Shown here: one piece after another, positions 23,152-32,127 of the stretch
Position numbering within the stretch: position 1 is the stretch's first letter
Layout: the number at the start of each line of letters is the position of its first letter
Source: Lachnospiraceae bacterium
GTDB taxonomy: Bacteria; Bacillota; Clostridia; Lachnospirales; Lachnospiraceae
Length of the DNA: 64,000 bases
Direction of reading: 5' to 3'
Assembly (NCBI GenBank): GCA_009774215.1
Contig: VSNH01000002.1
Location: 1 to 64,000, forward strand
The notes under the pieces: generated by a model
Told to the model about the DNA's origin: nothing
What the model saw: only the letters and a program-made list of their open reading frames with translations
Databases searched by the model: none
Position numbers and translations under genes: made by a program

Positions 23152-24429
23152 ATGGAAATAAATATGGAGATAAAAATAGCTAATGGAATTTTAATGGAAA
23201 GCGGTCTTCCGTTTTTAGGAGTGGAGAGGTTTGAGTTTGAATGGAAGCCGAATGAACATGCATTCCTAACCATGAGGGGATACCTGAATGAAAAAGAAAA
23301 ATACCATTTAGCAGAAGCATATGGCGACAAAATCAAACTGAAGCTTGAAGAGGGTGGGGTTACACTTTTTTATGGATATTTAGTAGATATAAGAGTAGAT
23401 CACGTGGGAAATACCAGAGAGATTAAGCTTAAGGCAGCGTCTGGATCTTTCAGAATAGACAGGAAGTTGGAATCGGAGTCTTTTCAGAATCAGGAAGAGT
23501 CTTATGCCGAGATAGCACAAAAGACGGCAAAAGGTGCTGGAGCTCGCGTTATCTGTACAGAAGGAATCGGCATATCTATCGGAAAGCCGGTTATTCGGTA
23601 TCAGGAAACTGCATGGCAATTTATTGAGCGTCTTGCCAGTGGCTTGGGAACCTGTATTGTTTCGGATATTATGACAGGAGAGCGGGATTTTTGGTTCGGG
23701 ATGCGGAATGGAGAAAGTATTCCCTCACTGGCAGGAGAGGAATATACTGTGGATATCTGTCGTGAAAGGGATGGAGGGAAAGTAACGACGATTTATAAAG
23801 TCAAAAGCAGAAAATTTTATAAAATCGGCGACAGGACGACCTTAAATGGTGTGGAATGGAAAGTTTGTGGAGTAAAGGCAGTTTTTCAGAAAGGAGAGCT
23901 TACCTTTCGGTATTTGTTGAAGCAGGAGGAAATTATAAAGCCGATTTATCTGGATTGTTTTGCAGGATTAGGGCTGAAAGGAACAATTGCAGAAGTTAAG
24001 AATGAACAGGTAAGGATTGTGCTGGATATTGATGAAGGTCGTGAAACAGGACAGTATTTTTATAATTGGTATCCGGAAACCGGGAATAGTCTTTATGCTA
24101 TGCCAGAACCCGGAACTCGTGCGGTTTTGTGCTTTGGAGAAAGAGAGGAGCGGGAAGGGTTTGCCATGCACAGTCTACCTAATACTATGAAAGGATTTCG
24201 GTATTATAGAAACAGGCAGTTAGATACTAAGGAAGGAAATATGTTACACTTAAATGAGCAAAGTATAGCCATTTCAAAAGAGGGGAGCAGATCAGTTTGT
24301 ATTTGCAATGGTCTAATTTCAGCGAATAGTGTGGGAAAATTCCGTATTTGTGCAGAAAATGAAGTGAGAATGTCAGCAAAAAGAATTATTATGAGATCAC
24401 CAGATGAAGTAAATATTTGTCAGGAATAG
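23152..24429 (+). CDS. VgrG/gpD-like spike protein, copy 2
   Basis: The 425-residue protein starts at 23152 behind GGGAAAGG (an ATG at 23164 is also in frame). It shares the hub pattern of copy 1, with VIRYQETAWQFIERLASG at about 145-162, then an OB-like region (GLGLKGTIAEVKNEQVRIVL). Its C-terminal repeat region (CICNGLISANSVGKFRI, then CAENEVRMS) is shorter than in copy 1. Sequences outside the motif differ strongly, so this is an old duplication. Two spikes may build a heterotrimer or serve different cargo. Confidence 0.78.
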   Translation: MEINMEIKIANGILMESGLPFLGVERFEFEWKPNEHAFLTMRGYLNEKEKYHLAEAYGDKIKLKLEEGGVTLFYGYLVDIRVDHVGNTREIKLKAASGSFRIDRKLESESFQNQEESYAEIAQKTAKGAGARVICTEGIGISIGKPVIRYQETAWQFIERLASGLGTCIVSDIMTGERDFWFGMRNGESIPSLAGEEYTVDICRERDGGKVTTIYKVKSRKFYKIGDRTTLNGVEWKVCGVKAVFQKGELTFRYLLKQEEIIKPIYLDCFAGLGLKGTIAEVKNEQVRIVLDIDEGRETGQYFYNWYPETGNSLYAMPEPGTRAVLCFGEREEREGFAMHSLPNTMKGFRYYRNRQLDTKEGNMLHLNEQSIAISKEGSRSVCICNGLISANSVGKFRICAENEVRMSAKRIIMRSPDEVNICQE

Positions 24430-24440
24430 GAGTAATGTGT

Positions 24441-25016
24441 ATGGAATATTTTGACGAGGATATTTTGGAAGCAAAATTGGAATTGGAAAAGCAGAGGCAT
24501 ACTACACTGGATACAGGAATCTATGCAGGGGATGAATTGATTACTTTTGTACAAATTACACTGCCGAATTCCAAAATCCGAATGTTTCTGCCGGAACAGT
24601 TTATTGTCATGCCGGATATTGTAAAAGATGTAAAATATCCGTCAAAAGACGCTCCCAATTATATTATTACAAGTCTGAGTAGTATGGTGAATTTTGGGTT
24701 TAATATTCTTCCTGTGTTTTTGGAGACTGAAGACATAAAGGAGATGAGTAGTCAATTCCAGAAGGCTTTACATAATGTTAATCCCTCCATCAGAATTAAA
24801 AACCATGAAAATGACCTTGTAACTTACCGTGGAAATGAGATGTGTTGGTTTGATTTTAAAGGATATGCCATAGATGGTCAGAATTATAACAGGATGTATC
24901 TGGTAAGAATGCAGAATAATGTCCTTCACGGAGTTTTTAATTGTCCAATGCAGTATAAGGAGCAATGGGAAGACATTGTAGAACAGTGCTTTTTGTCAAT
25001 AGAGGAGGATATATAG
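24441..25016 (+). CDS. Eag/DcrB-like effector adaptor (putative)
   Basis: The 191-residue protein starts at 24441, 8 bases after AGGAG. The C-terminal half, with YLVRMQNNVLHGVFNCP then YKEQWEDIVEQCFLSI, has the pattern of the DcrB/PsbP-like fold found in Eag chaperones, which load PAAR-type effectors onto VgrG in type VI systems. Position fits: VgrG upstream and a PAAR-like effector directly downstream. No signal peptide is seen, so it acts in the cytoplasm. A broken copy of its last 35 codons lies at 27471. The family call is by pattern and moderate. Confidence 0.55.
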   Translation: MEYFDEDILEAKLELEKQRHTTLDTGIYAGDELITFVQITLPNSKIRMFLPEQFIVMPDIVKDVKYPSKDAPNYIITSLSSMVNFGFNILPVFLETEDIKEMSSQFQKALHNVNPSIRIKNHENDLVTYRGNEMCWFDFKGYAIDGQNYNRMYLVRMQNNVLHGVFNCPMQYKEQWEDIVEQCFLSIEEDI

Positions 25017-25018
25017 AT

Positions 25019-26395
25019 ATGTCAAGTTTTGATCCACATGGTTTTTGGCTGTTTGGAAATGACGGGACAAGGGATGAGGAAGAGCAGGAGAAAGAGCACC
25101 AAGAGGAGTTGTGCAGATTGATGGAACAATATCATGCATATTTGGGCATTCTCAAGGAAAAGGCTTATGTTTTTAGAGGCAGTAAGATCGGTTGTCAATA
25201 TGGAACAAAAGAAAACGTTTTAATAGACATATATAAAGATTATGGTGTAGTATGGGGAATGACTCAGTTTCCGGTTGTAACAATCGAAGATTGTAGGCCG
25301 GAAAATATCCATCATTTTGGATACTGCAAATGTCCTGAAACACAATACGCTGGTCGATTGCCTATGACTAAAGCGAGTTGGGGGGACGGAGAAATAACAG
25401 AGGCAGAGAGGGGCAATATATTTCCCCATATCTGTGTTCCGCTAATTAAAAAGGAGCAGAAATGGAAACAAATAGACGAAGATTTGCTGATAGAAGTAGG
25501 ACAGAAAAAGGTAGAACCCGCATTATTGGATGATGCAGTCTTGGTCTGTCAATATGGTGGTATCATAAGGATAGTGGAAGTGCCGGATGTAATAGAAGAG
25601 GAACCGGAAGAATTAGAGTGGATTCCCACTGATCCCATGCAGTTGGATGGAGGATCCATCCAAGAAAAAAATCTTAAGGATCGGGTTGATGATATAAACG
25701 AATATGTCGCGGGAAAGGAGAAGGAAGATAGTCGATACGCACAATTGTATTGGGATCAGGATAAAATAAATATCATATGGGAAAAATGCAGGGATTTTTA
25801 TGATGAATATGAGGTGCAGATTGATCCGCGTATGCTGATTGCAATTGTAGCTGCGGAAGGGTCGGGAAGTTTTCATACGAGTTCTACAAATAAGGCGGCA
25901 GATGGAGGGAATGGTGTTGAATTTGATTTTGAAACAGACTGCATAAAAGCAATTGATTTATTGGGCGGGAAAATAATAGCTTATCCGAAATATTGCAAAG
26001 ATTTTAAAACCGCCGTATTGAATGCTAATACGAAAAAAGGATTGGAAGATTTGGGAGTTAAGAAAGATATTGATATATTACATTATTTGAATTGGGATAC
26101 CCCTCGATTATGGCTTAATTCAGAAAAATTTGAAAGTGGCAATTATGCGGCAGATAATCATTGGAATAGTAAGGTAAGACAAATATATAGTGATCTGGTG
26201 GATATAAATGTAGAAAAAAAAGCTGGGGAATATACAAGGTATATTCTCACATTAGATGAAAGTATTTTCTCGGAAATTGCAGAGGAAAAAGGAATAGAGG
26301 TGGATAAACAAGTGAGGTTTGAAGCTGCACAGAATGGAGCGGATGCAAAAGGAAAGCCAAATGGTGAGTACACGGTTATTGGAATTATATATTAG
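25019..26395 (+). CDS. PAAR-like effector with lysozyme-like C-terminus
   Basis: The 458-residue protein starts at 25019 behind GAGGAGG. Residues about 40-190 are a DUF4280-type PAAR-like domain, with IGCQYG, FGYCKCPETQYAGRLP and VLVCQYGGII, and could cap a VgrG spike. After a linker, residues about 240-400 carry DPRMLIAIVAAEGSGSFHTS, which resembles a lysozyme-like muramidase start with a candidate catalytic Glu. The predicted role is cell-wall damage delivered by the injection system. Six consecutive Gs at 25380-25385 keep this copy in frame. The next gene may encode its immunity protein. Confidence 0.65.
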   Translation: MSSFDPHGFWLFGNDGTRDEEEQEKEHQEELCRLMEQYHAYLGILKEKAYVFRGSKIGCQYGTKENVLIDIYKDYGVVWGMTQFPVVTIEDCRPENIHHFGYCKCPETQYAGRLPMTKASWGDGEITEAERGNIFPHICVPLIKKEQKWKQIDEDLLIEVGQKKVEPALLDDAVLVCQYGGIIRIVEVPDVIEEEPEELEWIPTDPMQLDGGSIQEKNLKDRVDDINEYVAGKEKEDSRYAQLYWDQDKINIIWEKCRDFYDEYEVQIDPRMLIAIVAAEGSGSFHTSSTNKAADGGNGVEFDFETDCIKAIDLLGGKIIAYPKYCKDFKTAVLNANTKKGLEDLGVKKDIDILHYLNWDTPRLWLNSEKFESGNYAADNHWNSKVRQIYSDLVDINVEKKAGEYTRYILTLDESIFSEIAEEKGIEVDKQVRFEAAQNGADAKGKPNGEYTVIGIIY

Positions 26396-26430
26396 GAAGC
26401 AAGTTGCTTAAAGTGAGGAAAAGAGAAAAT

Positions 26431-27468
26431 ATGAGGGTAAGAAAATATGGATGTATCTTGGTAATCATATCCTTGATGGTATTTACTATTTTATTGGCTG
26501 TGAAACATGAACAGAAAAGATTGTCAGAAGAAGTGTCATTACAGGAAGAAGAACCGTCAGAAGAGATATCAGTAAAGAAAGAAGTGGAGACGACAAATAC
26601 AGAATCGGATGCCATGATTGAACAGGAGGAATCAACAGGAAAAAAAGATGAGCTTTCAGATGAAATTTCATATGATCATACTTTGTCAGGCAATATGTGG
26701 ATGTATTACGAGGCGGAAGAGGTCCCTTTTGTAGATGAGGAAACCTTTGCGTTAATCAGGGAAGCCTATGAGGGAGTGGAATATTCAGCAGAATTTGAGA
26801 AAGGGAACCTAGAGATATATGAAGAGTATAAACAAAGATTCTGGAAGCTGATCAAAAATGAAATTCCTTTTCTGAACAGGGAGACGGGCGAAGAAGTATA
26901 TATAAAAGATTGGTATGCGTCAAACGGATGGTATGTGCTGGAAGATTTCAAATCCTCCGATTACAGTTATTATTTATTTGACATGAATGGAGACGGCTTG
27001 CCAGAATTGTGTGTAGATGGTTGTGTATTTGCATACGATCCTGATATGGATCAATGTATACTGTGGGCATGGCTTAATGGAAAGGAAATAGTCGGAACCC
27101 GAAAGGCTATGTGGAATCCGGACTATGATACGGATATATATGAATTTTTCCAACTGGATCCGAACGGGAATCGGGAATTAGGCACTTTGTTCTGGGCGGA
27201 GCATGCTGACTTATATCATGATGATATTAACATGGTGATGTTTCCTGATTATGCGGATATGGCAAAGCGGTGGAAAATCACGGAAGAAATGAAACGACAG
27301 GGTGTTTTTGAGGAAAGCAGTGGGCAATGGTTTTTCAGAATAACTGACGAACAATTTAAGGAACTCGAACAGCCATATATGGAAGTACTACTTGAACAGG
27401 CGTGGGATAGAAAGAAAGAGGAAAGATATACCTATGAGGAGCTGTTTGGAGAGTATGAAACAGAGTAA
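26431..27468 (+). CDS. Membrane-anchored protein, candidate immunity protein 1
   Basis: The 345-residue protein starts at 26431 (AGGAAAAG upstream). Residues about 6-24 form one membrane span (GCILVIISLMVFTILLAV). An acidic linker follows, then an outer domain with FDMNGDGLPELCVDG, an EF-hand-like D-x-N-x-D-G loop. It lies directly after a PAAR/lysozyme effector, and a paralogue follows the second effector. A surface-anchored immunity protein against a wall-degrading toxin is the simplest reading. I do not recognise a named family. Confidence 0.55.
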   Translation: MRVRKYGCILVIISLMVFTILLAVKHEQKRLSEEVSLQEEEPSEEISVKKEVETTNTESDAMIEQEESTGKKDELSDEISYDHTLSGNMWMYYEAEEVPFVDEETFALIREAYEGVEYSAEFEKGNLEIYEEYKQRFWKLIKNEIPFLNRETGEEVYIKDWYASNGWYVLEDFKSSDYSYYLFDMNGDGLPELCVDGCVFAYDPDMDQCILWAWLNGKEIVGTRKAMWNPDYDTDIYEFFQLDPNGNRELGTLFWAEHADLYHDDINMVMFPDYADMAKRWKITEEMKRQGVFEESSGQWFFRITDEQFKELEQPYMEVLLEQAWDRKKEERYTYEELFGEYETE

Positions 27469-27470
27469 GA

Positions 27471-27578
27471 ATGCGTGAAAAAGTCCTCCATGGCATTTTT
27501 AACTGTTCCAAGCAGTATAAAGAGCAAGAGGAAGATATTGTAGAGCAGTGCTTTTTGTCAATAGAGGAGGATGTATAG
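27471..27578 (+). pseudogene. Remnant 3' end of a duplicated Eag-like adaptor gene
   Basis: The sequence matches the last 105 bases or so of the adaptor gene at 24441. It reads KVLHGIFNCSKQYKEQEEDI followed by VEQCFLSIEEDV and ends TAG two bases before the next effector start. The 5' part is absent. It marks the left edge of a tandem duplication and still supplies the GAGGAGG ribosome site for the second effector. Confidence 0.8.
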
Positions 27579-27580
27579 AT

Positions 27581-28778
27581 ATGTCAAGTTTTGATCTACA
27601 TGGTTTTTGGCTGTTTGGAAATGACGGGACAAGGGATGAGGAAGAACAGGAGAAAGAGCACCAAGAGGAGTTGTGCAGATTGATGGAACAATATCATGCA
27701 TATATGGATATTGTTAAGGAGAAAAGTTATGTTCTGAGAGGTACCAAAATTGGCTGTCAATATGGGAGAGATATAGTTTCATTGGACATGTATAAGGATA
27801 ATGGTGTAGTATGGGGAGTAACTAAGTTCCCGATGGCAACAATTGATGATTGTAGAACCGATAATATTCATCATTTTGGATACTGCAAATGTCCTGAAAC
27901 ACAATACGCTGGTCGATTGCCTATGACTAAAGCGAGTTGGGGGGGACGGAGAAATAACAGAGGCAGAGGATGGTAATATATTTCCCCATATCTGTGTTCC
28001 GCTAATTAAAAAGGAGCAGAAATGGAAACAGATTGACAATGATTTGCTGATAGAAGTGGGGCAGGAAGAGTATGAATCTGCGTTATTGGAAGACGCGGTT
28101 CTAGTCTGCCAATATGGTGGTATCATACGGATAGTGGAAGTGCCAGATGTAACTGAAGAGGAAGAACGAAAAGTGGTGGATTTGACATCATGGTTAAAAG
28201 CGTATGAAGGGGAACCGAATGCTTCTAATGGGAAAACAGTCACTTACTCTTTTGAAGATAGAGAGTTGTTGAGAGCAATTAATCCTAAGATTGACTGGTA
28301 TTCCTATGAAGAGCAAACGGAGAAGAATGAGAATTGTGAAGAATATCTTATTGGACAGGAATTTATAGATCAGGGAAAGGGGGTATTGGTAGATCAGAAT
28401 GAAAGATATTGGATTACATTGGGGCCCAAGGTATTTAACCCGGTATATCCGGATAATGGGAAATGTGAGGCAGACGAGTTTAAGAACTTTATAGGATGTA
28501 GGGTAGATGTAGTTTTACAGCATATGGAAGATGAAAATAAACATATCTATATTGAGTGTGTGTGGAGTGGAAATATTAAAGCGCATACATTCGGTAATGG
28601 CATTTTTCAGACAGGTTATCCTTATGAGAATAGTTCCGTAGCAGATTCACAACCTTATTGCGAGGAATATGTAAATGGTTCGATTGTAGAATTTACGGGC
28701 AAGGATCCAAAAGAAACTGGAGATATGAGTGATTATATTGTGGATTATTTGATTGTGTATCCCAAAAGTGAGGAATAA
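27581..28778 (+). pseudogene. Second PAAR-like effector, interrupted by a G-tract frameshift
   Basis: The first 125 codons are nearly identical to the effector at 25019. At 27939-27945 there are seven Gs where the first copy has six, and translation then ends at 27976. Shifting by one base restores the frame, which continues to the TAA at 28776-28778 through the rest of the PAAR-like domain (VLVCQYGGIIRIVEVPDV). A different C-terminal domain of about 200 residues follows (KVFNPVYPDNGKCEADEF), which I do not recognise. It may be a pseudogene, a phase-variable gene or a base error. The different C-terminus indicates effector-domain swapping. Confidence 0.75.
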
Positions 28779-28779
28779 T

Positions 28780-29730
28780 ATGAAGAGAAAGATTATTGTG
28801 CTATTAATTGGATTATTTCTGGTTATTAGCTTTATGTTTTTTGATGGGGGGTCAGAATATATAAAATCCTTCCAAACAAATGTCGTCAAAGAAGACTCTT
28901 TGTCGGAAGAACTTGTCATGGTAGGGGACAAAAGAGGTAGTGAAATGCAGGCAGTGGATGAGGAAGACAGTGAAATTCAGACAGAGGATGAGGGGGAAAT
29001 ACCCGTATGTGATATCGTAAGAGCAATGGATTTTACTGCGAAGGAATCGAAATTGAATATCACACCTGAGGAAAATCGGATCTATTTGGAAGGATATTTG
29101 AAGGTATTAAGAAATGAAATGCCAGCAATTGGTGAAGTTGAAGTGAAGTATTACAAGGATTTGTGGAAAGCCGGAATAGAATTTGAAGAGCTGGTGAAAG
29201 AAAAAGACACAAGGGAGTATCCTTACCTATATTATTATGATGATCTGGATGGAGACGGTAAGCCAGAATTTGCAATTGAACAAGGATGTATGTTTTTGTT
29301 TAAATACGAGAAGGAATTTGACAAGTGTAAGGTTCTGGATTATGAAGAAGCCTGCTATTTTAAAACGGTGGTTGGCGCGGGACAAATCTGGCGGCATGAC
29401 GGGCTGCACGCGGATGTTATACGGGACGATCTGCTGGGGTTAGACCAAGACGGTAGCTTTCAATACATCCTGCGGTTGGAGAAGGGGATGAATTATAAAA
29501 ATCATTATTTTAAGGTGGGGATAAGCGATTTTTCTCTACATTATGTAGAAGAATGTGATGAGAAATGGAGCAGATTTGCAACGCCTTTTTTTGAATATGC
29601 AGATGTAAGTGAGGAAGAGTGGAATGAGATTACGCAACCCTTTTTTGAAATGGTAGAGAATAATGCCGTTCCGCGAAAAACACTGAAAGAAGTTTTTGGA
29701 GACTTATTAGAAGAAAATACAGAGGAATAG
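28780..29730 (+). CDS. Membrane-anchored protein, candidate immunity protein 2
   Basis: The 316-residue protein starts one base after the previous stop, with GAGGA ahead. Residues 3-20 form one membrane span (KRKIIVLLIGLFLVISFM). An acidic linker follows (EEDSEIQTEDEGEI) and then an outer domain with YYDDLDGDGKPEFAIEQG, matching the EF-hand-like loop of the paralogue at 26431. The two share architecture but not much sequence elsewhere, as expected if each is matched to a different toxin domain. Confidence 0.55.
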   Translation: MKRKIIVLLIGLFLVISFMFFDGGSEYIKSFQTNVVKEDSLSEELVMVGDKRGSEMQAVDEEDSEIQTEDEGEIPVCDIVRAMDFTAKESKLNITPEENRIYLEGYLKVLRNEMPAIGEVEVKYYKDLWKAGIEFEELVKEKDTREYPYLYYYDDLDGDGKPEFAIEQGCMFLFKYEKEFDKCKVLDYEEACYFKTVVGAGQIWRHDGLHADVIRDDLLGLDQDGSFQYILRLEKGMNYKNHYFKVGISDFSLHYVEECDEKWSRFATPFFEYADVSEEEWNEITQPFFEMVENNAVPRKTLKEVFGDLLEENTEE

Positions 29731-29811
29731 CGTATAGAGTATAACAATCTTTTCTTAGGCAACTATTTTAAATAGAATTATAGTCTCTAGGATGGGAGAG
29801 GTGAAAATACT

Positions 29812-30408
29812 ATGGAGCGAGTTTCGCAAATGGAAGAATATATAAGAGAATATAGAAACATTCGCCAAAGTGAAAAAAGCGGTATGATAGAGAAAGAATA
29901 TCATTGTTTGTTACCCTCACTCTATACATACATGGATTCTCTGATCAAAGAGCAGACATTCAGAAGGAAATCAGATGAGCAGGAGGGGATCAAATATATC
30001 CTATTCTTTCGTTTGTTATCAAGCGGATATACGGGGAGTAATGAAATTGCACTGGGAATGAGCAATTCCATGATATATTTGGATGATAATTTTTCCTGCG
30101 TGTATTGGAGACCTAATTACGTATACGAGAATATTGAGAAGGATATTGAAGAAGTAAAGCGTATATTACAGCAAAAGTACATACGAATTGAAGAATTTGA
30201 GTTACTTTATTTGAAACAGAAACTGCTTATGGATGATTGGGATGTATTTAGTAAAATAATAGGTAAGTTGATGGAAAGAATTGCTGAACGGGTCATAAAC
30301 AGTTCGCTGCCTTTAGAGAATGAGCTGGAGATTTTATATGGCGATTATATGGATAGGCTGGAGGTGGCAGCTAAAATAGAAACGGAGGGGAGAAGAAAGA
30401 ATGGGTGA
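29812..30408 (+). CDS. Unknown protein at the end of the cargo cassette
   Basis: The 198-residue protein starts at 29812 (GGGAGAGGTG upstream). It is largely helical and charged, without a signal peptide or span. I do not recognise it. It overlaps the next gene by 8 bases, so both are probably one unit, perhaps another adaptor and cargo pair. Confidence 0.5.
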   Translation: MERVSQMEEYIREYRNIRQSEKSGMIEKEYHCLLPSLYTYMDSLIKEQTFRRKSDEQEGIKYILFFRLLSSGYTGSNEIALGMSNSMIYLDDNFSCVYWRPNYVYENIEKDIEEVKRILQQKYIRIEEFELLYLKQKLLMDDWDVFSKIIGKLMERIAERVINSSLPLENELEILYGDYMDRLEVAAKIETEGRRKNG

Positions 30409-30814
30409 GAAAAAAAGTTCTTTTCATATAGGGAATGAATTTAACGGGAAAGGGAAGAAAGTCTGTCTGAGGGCAACCCAGCATAATACATATCCACCTC
30501 TTTCGCAGGAGAATGTGAGGGTGACACCGGATTTTGGACAATATGCGCAGCAGGCAGTCGGAGCAATGCCGGTTATGAATGCTGGTGATAAAAGTGCCGG
30601 TATCGTGTTGAAAGCATTAGGCGGTATACCTAGTGTTGGGCAGGTAGTTGTTAAAAAGGATGATAAAACAGGAAAATACAAGACAGAACTGTCGGTGAGG
30701 AAAGCATACCTAACATCTGGTTCCTATCTTTACTCTAATAAAAAGAAGAGTGAAAAAAAGGAAGAAAAAGTAAAATTTATTATGGATACAATTAGTGGTA
30801 GTGTCAAAAGGTAA
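30401..30814 (+). CDS. Unknown basic protein, 137 residues
   Basis: The protein starts MGEKKSSFHIGNEFNGKGKK behind GGAGGGGAGAAG. It is basic at both ends, and the middle is Gly/Ala-rich (QQAVGAMPVMNAGDKSAGI). No domain is recognised. It is the last gene of the cassette before the IS66 remnant, and its natural neighbour downstream may have been lost. Confidence 0.45.
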   Translation: MGEKKSSFHIGNEFNGKGKKVCLRATQHNTYPPLSQENVRVTPDFGQYAQQAVGAMPVMNAGDKSAGIVLKALGGIPSVGQVVVKKDDKTGKYKTELSVRKAYLTSGSYLYSNKKKSEKKEEKVKFIMDTISGSVKR

Positions 30815-30849
30815 ATAGTAAAGTATCATATAAATAATCCAAGTTGAGG

Positions 30850-31600
30850 GTAAGCGATGAGTAATAGGGTGGATTTTATCCGTCCGCAGAATCTTATATA
30901 ATGATTGCCAGGAAACGCGAGCATTTTGCTCTGCCTTCAGCGCTAGAGGCAAGCGTTTTACTCTATCTTCACAAGGAGCAATCATTATGAATCCTAACGG
31001 TGTAAGAAAACCCGAACAGATCAAGCTGATTATGGAATGCCGCCAGAGCGGACTCTCCGATTATCAGTGGTGCCGGAAACAGGGCATCAATCCCGGGACC
31101 TTTTACAACTGGGTCAGCAAGCTGCGGAAAGCTGGGTATACGATTCCTGATTCGGCAGATAAAGTTTCAGGCGTGCCTGTCATGCAGGAAGTTGTGAAGC
31201 TTGATCTGGCAGAAAGCGGGATATCTACCCCTGCCATGATGGAGCAAAGTACCAGCCTTCCGGCTTTGTCTGGCGTTCCCTGCATAGCTGCTGAAATCGA
31301 ATGCGGAAACATCAGGGTGCGCATCTTTAATGGAGCTGATGCAGCTGTTGTCCAAAATGCGTTTCATTGTATCGGAGGTATGTCCCATGCTTGGTGATAT
31401 TTCCGATGCTGCAAACATCTACATCATTACGGGTTACACTGACATGAGAAAAAGCATAGATGGTCTGTGCGCAATTGTTATGGCACAGTTAAGAGAAGAA
31501 CCCGATGGTCATTCCATCTATCTTTTCTGTGGTAAACGCTGTGACCGTATTAAGGTTTTATTACGCGAGCCTGATGGATATGTCCTTTTATATAAAAGGT
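30850..31600 (+). mobile_element. Truncated IS66-family element
   Basis: A probable left inverted repeat starts GTAAGCGATGAGTAATAGG at 30850. It is followed by the two small accessory genes of IS66 elements. The second is cut at about 31600 and the large transposase gene is missing, so the element cannot move alone. The right junction runs into an agrB fragment. Confidence 0.8.
30987..31397 (+). CDS. IS66 accessory protein TnpA
   Basis: The 136-residue protein starts MNPNGVRKPEQIKLIMECRQ behind AAGGAG. The segment SGLSDYQWCRKQGINPGTFY is the helix-turn-helix typical of IS66 TnpA (IS3 OrfA-like) proteins, which bind element ends. It overlaps the next gene by 11 bases, as in intact IS66 elements. 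It appears full length. Confidence 0.88.
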   Translation: MNPNGVRKPEQIKLIMECRQSGLSDYQWCRKQGINPGTFYNWVSKLRKAGYTIPDSADKVSGVPVMQEVVKLDLAESGISTPAMMEQSTSLPALSGVPCIAAEIECGNIRVRIFNGADAAVVQNAFHCIGGMSHAW

Positions 31601-31641
31601 ACAAATATTGTATTTACAATCACCACTTTACAACTTTGTAA
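31387..31641 (+). pseudogene. Truncated IS66 accessory protein TnpB (IS66 Orf2)
   Basis: The frame begins MLGDISDAANIYIITGYTDM and continues through the signature IYLFCGKRCDRIKVLLREPDG, typical of IS66 Orf2. After YVLLYKR the sequence departs from the family and stops at 31641, about 40 residues short of the usual 115-120. The point of departure (about 31598) marks the deletion junction. Confidence 0.85.
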
Positions 31642-31725
31642 AAGAAATGCCGTATGAGGCACTCTGGTGTATAATAAGTTTGCGAACAAAAATACACGAA
31701 AGAAGGGAGTGTCCCAAAGATTGGA

Positions 31726-32127
31726 ATGTGTGCGGGAATGTTGAAGCAGACGCTCCTCTTTTTTCTGTTCTTTATTCCGCTGCGTTCATATTTGGGAGGA
31801 TTTCATCTGAGGAAATACAGGGACTGCTACCGCATGTCATGCCTTACGCTTGCCGCTGTTTTGGCAGTCACGAGGTTTGCATCTTTTGATATGCATGTAT
31901 CGTGTGGACTGATTGTTGTGTCCTCTGTTGGAATCGGATTGGAGGCGGGGCTTGCGCGTAAGAAACAGGAAAGTGGAATCTATGCTTTGGTGGTCTGGGC
32001 GGTTCTTGTCATTCTGCTGGCGCTGACGGCTGTATGTTATCTTAGAAGGGAGCAGCAGACTCTTGTGCTGTTGTGCTGTGTGACGGTTATCGTGCTTGTC
32101 AGCAAAAGGGCTGAACGGATTTCATGA
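31726..32127 (+). pseudogene. agrB: N-terminally truncated AgrB-like peptide-processing protease
   Basis: The 133-residue frame carries LRSYLGGFHLRKYRDC, matching the R-x-x-x-G-G-x-H core of AgrB, the membrane endopeptidase that processes and exports cyclic signalling peptides. Several membrane segments follow. Normal AgrB has about 50-60 residues before this motif, and these are missing. The gene starts soon after the IS66 junction, so a deletion probably removed its 5' end. No AgrD-like peptide or AgrC/AgrA genes are seen nearby. Confidence 0.7.

Noticed and set aside
27939..27976. Programmed ribosomal frameshift in the second effector
   Set aside because: The first copy is in frame with six Gs and needs no frameshift, and no stimulatory structure was evident; slippage mutation or base error is simpler.
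31608..31889. 93-codon frame across the IS66/agrB junction
   Set aside because: It is an out-of-frame shadow of the agrB fragment and contains no recognisable domain.
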